Source: Bdellovibrionales bacterium
Lineage (GTDB): Bacteria; Bdellovibrionota; Bdellovibrionia; Bdellovibrionales; Bdellovibrionaceae
DNA length: 64,000 nt
Direction of reading: 5' to 3'
Assembly: GCA_016713585.1 (NCBI GenBank)
Contig: JADJOV010000005.1
Coordinates: 62,001-126,000 of the forward strand
Notes under the pieces: generated by a model
Told to the model about the DNA's origin: nothing
The model's input: only the letters and a program-made list of their open reading frames with translations
The model's database searches: none
Part shown: one piece after another, positions 29,487 through 38,709 of the stretch
How the letters are laid out: each line of letters begins with the position of its first letter
How positions within the stretch are numbered: position 1 is the first letter of the stretch
Program-made: the position numbers and the translations under genes

Positions 29487-30513
29487 ATGAATCAGACAGT
29501 CAATCCGACAATCAATCCGATTCCAGCGTCGATCCAAACTGAAAAACTCGAATTCTCGTAGCTGAACTCAAAGATAAGGATCAAGTTCATCAGCTTTTTT
29601 TGGTCAAAGAAAAGCATTTAAGTTTAGGAAAGAACGGGAGACCTTTTCTCAGTCTTTCTTTGGGAGATCGAACCGGCAGCCTGGATGGAAAGATGTGGGA
29701 ACATGCTGAAACTGCGGCCCGTGAGTTTGATGTGGGTGATCTTGTTCTCGCGAAGGGGCAAATTCAGCTTTTTCAAGGGCGAAAGCAGCTTATTATTCAT
29801 CGTATTGAAAAAAACCAAGGAACACTTTCGATTGATATGAGCGAATACATTCCGACCTCAAATGTCGACAGTCAGGGGCTCTTTTTGGAACTCTTGCAAA
29901 TAGTTAAGAGTATGAAAAATGATCATCTCTAGGCAGCTGGTTGTTGATTCGATCGAGGATCCAGAAATCAAAGCAATTGCTATTGAGAGCTCCAGCCGCC
30001 AAATCAATTCACCATGCCTGGGTGGGCGGTCTCCTGGAGCATATTGTATCGATGACTAAGATCTTGGTTTTTATGGCCGATCACTATCGCGCTCTCAATA
30101 GGGATTTATTGATTTTTGGAGCGGTTTTTCATGACTTGGGCAAGATTTGGGAGATTTCGTCAGAGGCCGGCTTCGGTTATACTGATCGGGGTCGGCTGGT
30201 CGGACATATGGAGCTGGCCTGTGAATTGGTCGATCGAAAGTCTCAAAGAATTTTGGGGTTTAATATGGAGCTTCGTGATATTTGTAAGCATATTATTCTC
30301 AGTCATCATGGACGATTGGAGTTTGGTTCCCCTAAAGTGCCAATGTTTTTAGAGGCCATGCTTGTCGCCATGGTTGATGATTTAGACAGCAAGGTTTCGA
30401 CCCTGCAAACTTGGAACGAGGGAGAGCGAGTGAGTGCGGAGAAATGGTCACGCTTTAATGAACTTTTTGATAGGTACTTTTTAATTTCAGACTTAAAAGC
30501 GAAATTTGGATGA
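29487..30513 (+). CDS. YhaM-like 3'-5' exoribonuclease (OB fold plus HD domain); frameshifted
   Basis: ATG 29487 follows AAGGAG with ideal spacing. An Asn/Pro/Thr-repeat leader gives way after a shift near 29540 to the OB-fold region (KDKDQVHQLFLVKEKHLSL, 'FLSLSLGDRTGSLDGKMW'). Two further shifts near 29930 and 29975 lead into the HD region: RAPAAKSIHHAWVGGLLEH, then 'FHDLGKIWE', GHMELA, and 'SHHGRLEFGSP'. The HD metal ligands are all present. YhaM-family enzymes degrade single-stranded RNA and some DNA from the 3' end. Its stop overlaps the cysE start (ATGA). Confidence 0.8.
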
Positions 30514-31052
30514 TTGATTTTTTACAAGCCTTTAAAAAATATGATCCGGCCGCAAAATCGTTAGTTGAAATTGCCTTGCTGTACCCAGGACCAAAAGCAA
30601 TTTTGTTTCATCGGGTGGCGAATTTATTTTACCTGCAGCGGCTGTTTTTTATTGCTCGACTTATCAGTGAAATCTCCCGGTGGCTCACGGGGATTGAGAT
30701 TCACCCTGGGGCGAAGATTGGCAAAAGGCTGGTGATTGATCACGGAATGGGTTTAGTTATTGGCGAAACATCAGAGATCGGTGATGATTGCATTCTTTTT
30801 CATGGAGTGACTCTTGGCGGATTGAAATTCGAGAACCGCAAACGACATCCGACCTTGGGGAATCGGGTTTTGGTTGGCGCAGGAGCGAAAATTCTAGGGC
30901 CGATCACGTTGGGTGATGGATGCCGCGTCGGTGCAAACGCCGTCGTGACCAAGGATGTTCCAGTGGGGGCTACGGTTATTGGAAATCACATTGAAAGTCA
31001 GATTGGAAAACAGATTGGAACTCAGATTGAAAGTCAGGGGAAGCTCGAATAG
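30510..31052 (+). CDS. cysE: Serine O-acetyltransferase
   Basis: Transfers acetyl from acetyl-CoA to L-serine, the first step of cysteine synthesis. The 180-residue protein is the short form. It has the helical lead 'YPGPKAILFHRVANLFY' and the left-handed beta-helix hexapeptide repeats (IEIHPGAKIGKRLVIDHG with the catalytic DHG). It continues with 'VIGETSEIGDDCILFHGVTLGG' in pieces and the acetyl-CoA loop region. The C-terminus after VIGNH is unusual: four exact-length 12-base units encode IESQ-IGKQ-IGTQ-IESQ in place of the usual tail that docks cysteine synthase. The GTG start of the next gene overlaps its stop. Confidence 0.9.
   Translation: MIDFLQAFKKYDPAAKSLVEIALLYPGPKAILFHRVANLFYLQRLFFIARLISEISRWLTGIEIHPGAKIGKRLVIDHGMGLVIGETSEIGDDCILFHGVTLGGLKFENRKRHPTLGNRVLVGAGAKILGPITLGDGCRVGANAVVTKDVPVGATVIGNHIESQIGKQIGTQIESQGKLE
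30990..31037 (+). repeat. Four 12-bp tandem repeats at the cysE 3' end
   Basis: Units at 30990, 31002, 31014 and 31026 follow ATTG(A/G)AA(A/C)(G/A/T)CAG and encode IESQ, IGKQ, IGTQ and IESQ. They are in frame and extend the coding region, so copy-number change would alter the length of the protein tail by four residues per unit. Confidence 0.75.
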
Positions 31053-31579
31053 TGGCTCAAGATCCAATTAGAAATTATCTTCAATCTGTGTTGGGAATTC
31101 GTGGCTGGCTTCGGCCACAAAATGAGGCCGCTGTCGAGAGTCATTTTGAACTTCAGGAGTTTGATGGGCCACTTCGGACTGAGCGATTCCAGCAAGAGTT
31201 TGATCTTATTTTCTTGCATATGAGGTCAAATTTGAGTGGAGGCAACCTGTCACGAAGTTATTTTGAGGGAGAGGCCTGGGAACTCTTTCAGAAGATGCGA
31301 GCAGCTATGAAAATTCAGGATCTTCGGACTCTCGAGCTCGAGGCTTCAGTGGACGTTCATGAGTTTGTGACTCCCTGGATTCAGAAACGACTCAAGAACA
31401 AAGCTTTGCTGATTCTCAGTGACAGTCCGAAGAACCATCCTCAGGATTTCGGGGGATACATTTTTGAAACCTGGAGCCCCTGGAGTCTTTTACAAAATCC
31501 CGATCGTAAACGCGAGGCCTGGACGACTCTTCAGCAGATAACTCAAAAGATCAAAACCATTCGAAAGGTTGTGACATAA
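31052..31579 (+). CDS. Conserved-looking cytosolic protein of unknown function
   Basis: A 175-residue protein that starts at GTG 31052, overlapping the cysE stop by one base. There is no signal peptide or membrane segment. It looks alpha/beta: an N-terminal helix and a 'GWLRPQNE' turn, a middle segment with 'EGEAWELFQKMRAAM', and a strand 'ALLILSDSPKN'. A Trp/Pro-rich segment (FETWSPWSLLQNPDRK) then leads to a basic helix. The strand followed by a short Ser/Asp loop suggests a nucleotide-fold-like core, but I cannot name a family. Position at the end of a tight run suggests co-expression with yhaM-like and cysE. Confidence 0.55.
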   Translation: MAQDPIRNYLQSVLGIRGWLRPQNEAAVESHFELQEFDGPLRTERFQQEFDLIFLHMRSNLSGGNLSRSYFEGEAWELFQKMRAAMKIQDLRTLELEASVDVHEFVTPWIQKRLKNKALLILSDSPKNHPQDFGGYIFETWSPWSLLQNPDRKREAWTTLQQITQKIKTIRKVVT

Positions 31580-31638
31580 GGGGATCCCAAGTTCTGTGTT
31601 TTAATCTTTGTCTTTGGTACAAGTCTTCATCTCTTCGA

Positions 31639-32575
31639 TCAGATCGCCAACAGAGTCATGTTCCACAAATGATTCATAAATCTCTTCAGCCTGCTTTTGA
31701 ACTCTTCCGGAACTTTGTCTGATTTGGAATTATTATGAAGTTTTTCAATTTTATCCTTGATCACGCCAATCTCTTCAACCACATCAACGATCGATAGGAA
31801 GAGACACTGTGAAATTTTGCAGGTATATTCGCCGGAAGGATCTGTTTCCAGTTTTGAATACTTGCTATTGGCAATGGGTTTAGTCAGAAGGGTTTCATAA
31901 AAGTTGCCCGGGGTGCAGGCCATTTCAGGATTAAACTGAATTCCGCCATTCAGAACTCTGGCTTTCATCAGGATCCATCTTAAAGATCGACGAAACTCAT
32001 GGAGTCCATTTCCGGTCTCTAGGTTGCCAAATGTGAACTTAGTCTTCTTTAAGGCATGGAGGCTTCCCAAGAGATGGCCCGCGAAATATTCTTGATCTTC
32101 TTGGGTGTCACTCCAATCGAAGTTAGTAACAAAGTCTCGAATTTCTTGAATTCGCGGACTTTTACCATTCTTTGTCCATTTGCCAGTTTTTAAGAGCTGC
32201 TGGAGAGCTTTCATAGCCACTGCTTTTCTTTAGCATTTCCAACATTTGTCCACTTGTCGACAGCCCCGATGGCATCTTCAAGCTCTTGAGCTGTTCAGCC
32301 ATCTTATCAAAACGCCCCTGTTTTTTGTCCTGGTCTGAGTAGATTTTTCCCAAGCCTTGCAGGTTGAAGGCCGCAATTCGAGACAGAGGTGCAGCCAGTA
32401 GTTTGGCAGAAGTTTCTGAAAGATTTGTTCCCGAAGCCAGTGGTTTTTCCAATACATCAAGCCACTGGTTGAATCTTTCTTGCTGGGGGAGCATCGCTTG
32501 GGCTGTGCCAGATATCAAAACGAATGAAAGAATCCCAGCTTTGAGCAAGTTGAGGGCGTTGTTCGTGAGGGTCAT
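31639..32575 (-). CDS. Exported protein of unknown function; one frameshift
   Basis: ATG 32575 has AAAGGA upstream and begins a signal peptide (LLKAGILSFVLISGTAQA). The first frame reads a helical region and stops at 32162, but the next frame overlaps it and continues (RIQEIRDFVTNFDWSD ... 'LHEFRRSLRWILMKARVLNGG') to 31639, so one indel lies near 32170. The Arg-rich 'LHEFRRSLRW' helix recalls CHAD-domain helices in pattern only. Two Cys pairs occur in the C-terminal part (MACTPG, and CKISQCLF). It converges on the gene at 31052-31579 and is divergent from the photolyase. Confidence 0.55.
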
Positions 32576-32809
32576 GAATGTTTTCCTTTCATTTGAGCCA
32601 AGATTCTTCTTGTGTTTGAGCCCGCAGCAACAAGCAGGCCAAGGCACGCCAGTGGTGAGTTGCCCTGTTAGCGGAAGGCTTTCTAAAATTTTCAAATCAG
32701 TGCCATAAATAGGTCTTTTTTATACCCCCGATAAAACTGATCTCTTGAGGCAGAGTCAAAAAAGTGGAATAATTGGCGAACACATAGATTTGTTATCCGA
32801 AGGTCCTCG

Positions 32810-34282
32810 ATGCTTTATGATCTCAGTATAGTCTGGTTGCGACGTGATCTTCGTCTTGAGGATAACTCGGCATTATTTAGGGCCTGTCGGGGGTCTCATC
32901 GAGTTGCTGTGATGTTCAATTTTGATACCAGTATACTTTGCAAACTCAAATCTAAATCAGATCAGCGGGTGACTTTTATTTATGACACAATTGTTGAGCT
33001 GGATCAGCAGCTGAGAAAGTTTGGATCGGGTTTGATTGTCACGACTGGGGATCCTGTCGTAGAAGTTCCGAGAATTGCAAAAAAGCTTAAGGCCAATGCC
33101 GTGTATTTCAATGAAGACTATGAGCCCTCAGCAAAGGCAAGGGATACCAAAGTTCGTTCGAGATTGGAGTTAGCTGGGGTCAAGTGTCTGGAATTTAAAG
33201 ATCATGTTATTTTTGCCCACACCGAAATATGTAAACCCGATGGAAGTCCTTATAAAATGTATACGCCATACAAGAATTCTTGGCTGAAAAGGCTTGGAAC
33301 TCTCCAGTTTGAGGCGCAAACTTTTGAAAATGAAAAGCTCGTCTCTTGGGTTGAGATAACCAATAGGGTATCCAAGACGGTATCCAGTAAAACTTCTCCG
33401 ATTCCTCCGATGCCAACTCTTGAAAATCTTGGGTTTGAGCGATCCAAAAATTTTCACGTAACAAAGCCGGGAAGAAAAGCAGCTTCCCTCAACTTAAAGC
33501 GCTGGGCAGAGCATTTGGGGACCTATCACACGACCCGTGACTTTCCAGAAGTTGACCATGGAACTTCCGGTTTATCTGTCCATCTCAGGTTCGGGACTAT
33601 CTCGATACGTGAATGTGTGAGACTCGCAACCAGAAAACCATCCTTGGGGTCGCAAGTGTGGCTGTCGGAATTAATTTGGAGAGATTTCTATCAAATGATT
33701 CTCGATCAATTCCCACATGTTGCGCATGGGTCTTTTAAGAAACAATATGATAAGATTAAGTGGTTAGGAAGTGGGAAAAATTTTAAATTATGGAGTGAGG
33801 GTCGAACAGGCTTTCCGATTGTCGATGCTGGGATGAGGCAGCTTAATCAAACCGGGTGGATGCACAATCGCTTGCGAATGGTCACGGCCTCATTCTTGGT
33901 CAAGGATTTGCTTGTGGACTGGCGAAAAGGGGAGCGCTATTTTTCGGAAAGACTTCTGGATTTTGATTTGGCGGCAAATAATGGAGGCTGGCAGTGGTGT
34001 GCATCAACGGGGTGTGACTCCCAGCCCTACTTTCGAATTTTTAATCCAGTTCTTCAATCGCAGAGATTTGATCCTGAGTGTAAATTTATTAAAAGATGGT
34101 TGCCTGAGCTGAGATCCCTTTCGGCCAAAGAGATTCACTTGCTTCCATTGCAAATCCCCAAACCCACAATTGCTGGGTTCAGACTGGGTAGAAACTATCC
34201 GAAGCCCATAGTGTCCCATTCAGTTCAGAAATTGCTCGCAGTTAAGATGTACGACGGCTCGCCTCGCGTTTTCCTAGATTAA
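32810..34282 (+). CDS. phrB: Deoxyribodipyrimidine photo-lyase (CPD photolyase, class I)
   Basis: Light-driven repair of UV-induced cyclobutane pyrimidine dimers. 490 residues, normal for the family. The N-terminal antenna domain starts WLRRDLRLEDN. The FAD/DNA domain has 'SELIWRDFYQMIL', RTGFPIVDAGMRQL, WMHNRLRMVTASFLVKDLL, 'DFDLAANNGGWQW', and 'YFRIFNPVLQSQRFDP'. These match the conserved signature that includes the FAD-binding Arg/Asp and the Trp electron-transfer chain. The second half is close to E. coli PhrB in pattern. The frame is intact. A T-rich region and A+T-rich promoter lie upstream; no SOS box was seen. Confidence 0.95.
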   Translation: MLYDLSIVWLRRDLRLEDNSALFRACRGSHRVAVMFNFDTSILCKLKSKSDQRVTFIYDTIVELDQQLRKFGSGLIVTTGDPVVEVPRIAKKLKANAVYFNEDYEPSAKARDTKVRSRLELAGVKCLEFKDHVIFAHTEICKPDGSPYKMYTPYKNSWLKRLGTLQFEAQTFENEKLVSWVEITNRVSKTVSSKTSPIPPMPTLENLGFERSKNFHVTKPGRKAASLNLKRWAEHLGTYHTTRDFPEVDHGTSGLSVHLRFGTISIRECVRLATRKPSLGSQVWLSELIWRDFYQMILDQFPHVAHGSFKKQYDKIKWLGSGKNFKLWSEGRTGFPIVDAGMRQLNQTGWMHNRLRMVTASFLVKDLLVDWRKGERYFSERLLDFDLAANNGGWQWCASTGCDSQPYFRIFNPVLQSQRFDPECKFIKRWLPELRSLSAKEIHLLPLQIPKPTIAGFRLGRNYPKPIVSHSVQKLLAVKMYDGSPRVFLD

Positions 34283-34327
34283 CTTGTGGCCCCAGAGTTG
34301 TCATGTGTGGGTATTGTGAATCAGTTT

Positions 34328-35164
34328 CTATCCGTCATTGAGTGGAGCGGGAGCCTGGTTTGGATTTTGGTTGTTATTTATGTCAAAGGGGGAGAATTTC
34401 TGGACGGGAACCGTTGAATCCAAAACGGTTTCATCGCCAACCAGCGGATTCAGGCAGAAATCAATGTCTGGGGTCGTGCAATAGCCACGTTGGGGGTCAG
34501 TGTCGCAATTCAAAAATCTCCGCGCTCCGCCATTAATCTGACTTCTCTGAATCACGGTCTTTGAGTCCGCCGGTTTCTTCTTGCCACAATACATGTTGCC
34601 AGAAGCTCCGCTGTGCTTACAGTTGTCTCCATCCCTGACATAGACGGAGGTTCCGCCTTTGTTTAAGACCATACAAAGATACGGATCATTTCCTTGTATA
34701 TAATCTAGAGGCGCCTTTATGACAAAAGGATGGGAGGCCGGACAGGTCAAGGTTTTGCAGTCAGTCGCTGACGGCGTACTAACGATGGCGCAATCAATAT
34801 TATCGATTGCAGCTCGCAACTCAGTCACGTGAATTTTTGTGATCTTCGTGACCTTTGGTAATATTTTAAAGTCCTTCAGGGTGCTTCGGAATTTGTTTTT
34901 TTCAGCGTCGGTCGTTTCAGTATATACATCTCTGATCTCTTCAATATCACCAGCTCTAATTTGTTTGCTTGATGCCACGTCAGATAGCCAAGCGTGAACA
35001 GGAAAACCACATTCAATACGTTTGGTATCGAGGACAGTTTTAAGTTCATTCACGTTAGCGGCACTCAAATTGTCTCCAAATGGAGTCGCCCAAGGGAATC
35101 CAGCAAAGGCACTGATTGAAAAGGCAAAAGAAATTGCAGTCGTTGTTATAAAATGTCTTGTCAT
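34328..35164 (-). CDS. Cysteine-rich exported protein of unknown function
   Basis: I place the start at ATG 35164, seven bases from the GGAGG, rather than the ATG six bases upstream. The signal peptide (TTTAISFAFSISAFA) leads to a protein of about 265 residues with at least eight cysteines in the second half (TDCKTLTCPASH, YLCMV, DNCKHSG, MYCGKKK, FLNCD, GYCTTPDIDFC), suggesting a disulfide-stabilised domain. Its tail is rich in Asn, Pro and Gln. It is the third gene of a minus-strand run with two prepilin-like proteins upstream, which suggests a secreted cargo or pilus-associated partner. No family is recognised. Confidence 0.6.
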   Translation of the reverse strand: MTRHFITTTAISFAFSISAFAGFPWATPFGDNLSAANVNELKTVLDTKRIECGFPVHAWLSDVASSKQIRAGDIEEIRDVYTETTDAEKNKFRSTLKDFKILPKVTKITKIHVTELRAAIDNIDCAIVSTPSATDCKTLTCPASHPFVIKAPLDYIQGNDPYLCMVLNKGGTSVYVRDGDNCKHSGASGNMYCGKKKPADSKTVIQRSQINGGARRFLNCDTDPQRGYCTTPDIDFCLNPLVGDETVLDSTVPVQKFSPFDINNNQNPNQAPAPLNDG

Positions 35165-35183
35165 TGTCATTTCCTCCGTCAGG

Positions 35184-35777
35184 CTAAATCTTTGCGGGCC
35201 TAACACAGACCGGGCTTAGGTTATACTGCATGACACCACCAATTTGTTCACAACCTTGTTGTTCATCGTTCTGACATCCAATGATGGATTTGTTAGACAC
35301 ATCTGGGGTGTTTGTCAGAACATAAAATTTCAAATCCATTCTCTTAATAGGCGGAACCGTTTTATTGAGATTGCTTAGACTAACTTTAAGCGACGAATAG
35401 TAACTGCGCTTTGGAACAGGATCAGGTAAAATTTCCAATTCCACACTATCGACAGCATAGTGGGTTGCCCACTTTGAATCTTTAAGCAAATTTTGAAAGA
35501 CTGGGATAAGACCACCAACAGCATGAACCGTCTTGACCGCAGGATTCATCTGAAAGACAGAAAGGGTCGGCGTACAAGAGGGGCTTTTGATAAAGGAACC
35601 TGTAAAGAGTGCTTCGAAACGTTTGCGAAGGATCTGGGATTGGACGACCTTTGCTTGCTCAAAGTGCCGAGCGAGCTCACCGATCGAGATAAACATTAAC
35701 AACGACAGAATCCCGAAGAGGACCAGCACTTGCACGATAGAAGATCCTGATTGATTTATAACTGGATTAAATCTCAC
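35184..35777 (-). CDS. Prepilin-like membrane/exported protein
   Basis: A 197-residue protein with a short basic lead, then 'QSGSSIVQVLVLFGILSLLMF', one hydrophobic helix like those of type IV pilins and minor pseudopilins. The conserved Glu at +5 of mature pilins is not clear (Val/Gln instead), so it may be a divergent minor pilin. The C-terminal domain contains cysteines (SPSCTP; GCQNDEQQGCEQIGG). It ends with CVRPAKI, 20 bases from the Cys-rich exported protein gene. The upstream neighbour is a clearer prepilin-like protein. Confidence 0.5.
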   Translation of the reverse strand: MRFNPVINQSGSSIVQVLVLFGILSLLMFISIGELARHFEQAKVVQSQILRKRFEALFTGSFIKSPSCTPTLSVFQMNPAVKTVHAVGGLIPVFQNLLKDSKWATHYAVDSVELEILPDPVPKRSYYSSLKVSLSNLNKTVPPIKRMDLKFYVLTNTPDVSNKSIIGCQNDEQQGCEQIGGVMQYNLSPVCVRPAKI

Positions 35778-35825
35778 AAACTGGCCCTCCTTTCTTCGTT
35801 CAACAGCCCATGATCCAAAGAGATC

Positions 35826-36479
35826 TCACTGATAGAAGGCTGGAATATTACATTTAACGGCGGCCGAGGCATCGTAGGTCCCGCCGAGTTTTGTACACAC
35901 ATCACTTGCGTCGACTTCGTTAGAACAACTCAGAATTTTGCCTGCACCGTCCAAATTGACGGAGACTCGGATTGACGAATTCTTCAGAGGATTTACGAGA
36001 TTTGGAACCTTAGGATTCTGGTTTTTGTTGTTATACGAGACGATGAAATCCACCAAGGCCGTGCTGGCATTTAAGTCAGAAATTTTAACGACTTGAAAAC
36101 CGGTCGGAATCAAACTCGGAACACTTTGACTCACAGGCTTATTGATTTGAAAAAGAATCGGCGACCCCGGTCCTTTAATACGAAAGGAGATTGGCCAAGC
36201 TTTTGAATTTAAATCAATACCCTTCAATTCGGATTTGCAGATTGATCCCTCATTGACCGCTGCGATCAGACCTTTTTCGAAATCATCTCTTGCAGCACTT
36301 TCTGCCAGGGCCCGGTAGTTTCTGTGGATTTGTATTTGGGATTGGGCCATCAAAGAAACAACGAGGCCCAATATTCCAAGTCCAACGAGCCCTTCAATTA
36401 TAGAGAGTCCGGCAGAGTTCCTAACGAAACTCATCGGATTTAGGGATGGTTGTGTCTTTGCTTTTCCATAACCCATCAC
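35826..36479 (-). CDS. Type IV prepilin-like (minor pseudopilin) protein
   Basis: A 217-residue protein with a class III signal: a basic leader ending SFVRNSAG, then LSIIEGLVGLGILGLV. Gly at -1 and Glu at +5 of the mature protein are the residues read by prepilin peptidase. The N-terminal helix continues into a globular domain with a pair of cysteine-containing segments (GSICKSE; CSNEVDASDVCTKLGG). The 'VCTKLGGTYD' region resembles the 'CEQIGGVMQ' region of the downstream protein, so the two share a C-terminal motif. Together with the next gene it forms a minus-strand run away from the pilus assembly genes, which are not in the window. Confidence 0.7.
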   Translation of the reverse strand: MMGYGKAKTQPSLNPMSFVRNSAGLSIIEGLVGLGILGLVVSLMAQSQIQIHRNYRALAESAARDDFEKGLIAAVNEGSICKSELKGIDLNSKAWPISFRIKGPGSPILFQINKPVSQSVPSLIPTGFQVVKISDLNASTALVDFIVSYNNKNQNPKVPNLVNPLKNSSIRVSVNLDGAGKILSCSNEVDASDVCTKLGGTYDASAAVKCNIPAFYQ

Positions 36480-36687
36480 GACTCCTCAGTCTTGGTCCAA
36501 CCTAACTTCGTCATGTCCCCATACTTGCTTTAGCGAATTACACTTAGTATATCAAAAAAATTTAGGTTTCCTTGACCAAATAAGACTTCGTTATATTTTG
36601 AGACAAACTTTTGATTGATTTAATCCCATTTTGAGAAAATGGCGTTTAAGTTTTACCACCTAGAACAGTTGTGTCCTTATGAATTCA

Positions 36688-36992
36688 CTATTTGTCTATC
36701 TGGGCTCGTGTCATCAAGGAAATACCGCCGCTATTGCAATCATTTTTGATAAATTTATAGATGCTTTCATGGCTAAGTGGATCCTTATTCTCTAAGGACA
36801 ATCGGCCTGAAATTTGCTCGGGACTCCAGCCGGCCTTAATCTTTTCTACAACCAACGTCCTCACCTTCCCCGCGCAGTGGTCGATGGGTTTAGCTTCAAC
36901 GATTTTGCAACTTCTCGTCGACATTTTCTTTCTGAATCTAAAACTTCAATACACACTCTGTCCTTGTAGGTCAACTGGCGGTATTTGCTCAT
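36688..36992 (-). pseudogene. IS30-family transposase remnant (N-terminal part, frameshifted and truncated)
   Basis: The first frame starts at ATG 36992 with MSKYRQLTYKDR, the typical IS30 N-terminus (MSxYRQL), and runs through a DNA-binding helix to TGA 36861. A second frame (36924 to 36688) gives 'VEKIKAGWSPEQISGRL' and SHESIYKFI, the next conserved IS30 block. The DDE catalytic core that should follow is absent, and the segment between the two blocks is shorter than normal. It is a degenerate fragment; terminal inverted repeats were not found. Confidence 0.75.
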
Positions 36993-37182
36993 GTCAGCCC
37001 TTTCGATGTCGTAATCAAAAGTCTGACACAAATCTGCCAATTGGCCTTCTTTTTTTAAAAACTCAAAAAACTCATGAGGAGTGCGATCATAACTTGAATT
37101 CCGGATTTTTCAGTATGGTCTAAAAATAATTGACATCGCTACCCTCGTGTCATAAATATTTTCAGAGAGGAAGTCGAATCAG

Positions 37183-37759
37183 ATGGGACATAAAAAATCC
37201 AAAGAAGAACAGCTGTCGCTGTTTAAGAGAAAGATCATTAGACAATTCGGCGGAACTTTACTCAAAGGCAACGCCAAGAGTGCAAGGCCTCTGTCGACGA
37301 AAGAGGCAGTGCATCTAGTTTTGAAATCCGCGCAAGCCATCGGTACCAAGTCGATGCTGCATACTTATAATGTCAGTAAGATTGATGAAATAATTAGAAA
37401 CCATGCGCGACTATGCCGAATCCGAATATATCATTTAGTCAATGTGGGCAATCATCTTCATTTGGTCATTAAGCTAGATGATCGTAAAGAATTTCAAAAA
37501 TTTATTCGTGTTATCACAGGGCTTATTGCCAGGCATATTGAAATCAGCGCGGTGCTGCTGGGGGTCGCTAGCGGCAGGATACGAAAAAAATCAGTTTTGG
37601 GTGGCTCGCCCCTTCACTCGACTCATTGCCTGGGGTCGGGATTATGAGCATATTACCAGATACATGAGGAAAAATATCAATGATGCCAAACGATGCTTTA
37701 TCCCTTGGGGCTTCGACATGACGGATCCGATGTTGATTCAAATGCTCAACACGGGATAG
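37183..37759 (+). CDS. REP-associated tyrosine transposase-like protein (Y1_Tnp/RAYT); frameshifted
   Basis: HUH-superfamily single-strand transposase. The first frame (ATG 37183) has 'ARPLSTKEAVHLVLKSA' and the HUH signature in VGNHLHLVIKL (His-x-His). After an indel near 37575 the next frame carries 'GYEKNQFWVARPFTRLIAW' and 'YMRKNINDAKR', where the catalytic tyrosine helix is expected. RAYT proteins are usually single-copy genes that mobilise short palindromic REP sequences. A 6-bp stem hairpin lies about 210 bases downstream. Co-location with the IS30 remnant marks a small mobile patch. Confidence 0.75.
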
Positions 37760-38082
37760 ACTCATTCTTCTGGCGGAAAGCTGCGCTACATCAGGGTCTG
37801 AGATTTCATCCGGAACTAAGGACTCGTGCCAAAATAAAGCAGAACCCGGGTCAACTTATCTCCCGAAGTCCTGTAACTAATGATTTGTTTTTTTAGTATC
37901 TCTAGATCCATCTCGACACCTCCTTGTGTGCGTGAATCTAAAGTAGCTGAATTATCTCATCTTGAAACCGTCGGGACTTCCGACGATTTACTATCCAACC
38001 TCTGTTTTCTTTCGTCAATCTTCGGGATGCAACTTCTTACCTGATGTAGTGCCACGGCCTAAATCCTCCGAGCCAAGGCCTG
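37760..38082. other. Intergenic, with a short hairpin
   Basis: About 320 bases without a supported gene between the convergent RAYT gene and a minus-strand exported protein. The main feature is the CGTCGG-GACTT-CCGACG hairpin listed separately. No promoter or RNA was recognised. Confidence 0.45.
37969..37985. repeat. Hairpin CGTCGG-N5-CCGACG, possible REP-like unit
   Basis: Perfect 6-bp inverted repeat with a five-base loop, G+C-rich and not followed by a T-run, so not an obvious terminator. It lies in the gap after a RAYT gene, where REP-type palindromes are expected, but only one copy was noticed. Confidence 0.35.
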
Positions 38083-38705
38083 TCACTGACACGATTCGAA
38101 AAAATCAGGGGCCTTCACACACCAAAGGATCTCGCCGGTAGTTAGATTTCGAATTCGTTGGATACTATTGCCTGGTCGAATCACATCAGATTCAAATATA
38201 CTCTTCCCATCCCTCAGAATAATAACATCTTCTTGTGATAGTCCTGGCAGCTGACGAATGATCTTGTAGGATTGAATTTCGACCGAAACCTTTTTCCAAT
38301 CCAGCTTCGATGGGACCATCCTTTTCGAAGCTTCCTCGATGAATTGAGGCTGTAAAGTTTTTAAGTCGACCAGCAATAAAATCATTGAGAGAAAAACTTG
38401 AGCTAGGTTGCAGAGTAAAACCCTATCGCGAAAAGTCCAGACTTTATAGCCAAACCTTTCTCATTTTTCAATATTATTTCAGTGATGATCTGAAAATCAT
38501 GAGGAGGGGTGAGCATTGGAATATGCTCCAGAAAATAGGGATCTGATCCAAACAAAACCATCCCATGCAGGCCTTTGCGTCCACCTTGAGGCAAATGCGA
38601 GAAGTGGTCTTCAGGATGATGATCACTGGCATTGGCATTGGAAAATCCAAGGCAAAGGAAAATTGACAATAAAAGCTCCATTGATCCTAAGTATATCGTT
38701 TTCAT
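38083..38705 (-). CDS. Exported protein of the 'HGM-LFG-LPM-PHD' type family; frameshifted
   Basis: ATG 38705 begins a signal peptide (LLLSIFLCLGFSNANA). The mature start contains 'GLHGMVLFGSDPYFLEHIPML' in pieces followed by TPPHDFQII, a pattern I associate with a widespread exported family of unknown function. The frame stops at 38403, but family-like sequence continues in a second frame ('LQPSSSFSLNDFIAGRLKNF', then IHRGSFEKDGP). A third frame from about 38310 carries 'VSVEIQSYKIIRQL' and 'ILWCVKAPDFF' to TGA 38083. Two indels therefore split one gene of about 205 residues. The function is unknown. Confidence 0.55.
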
Positions 38706-38709
38706 TTTT

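Noticed and set aside
31639..32220. CHAD-domain assignment for the exported protein
   Set aside because: Only one Arg-rich helix resembles CHAD; the protein is exported, and the other conserved His/Arg helices are not visible.
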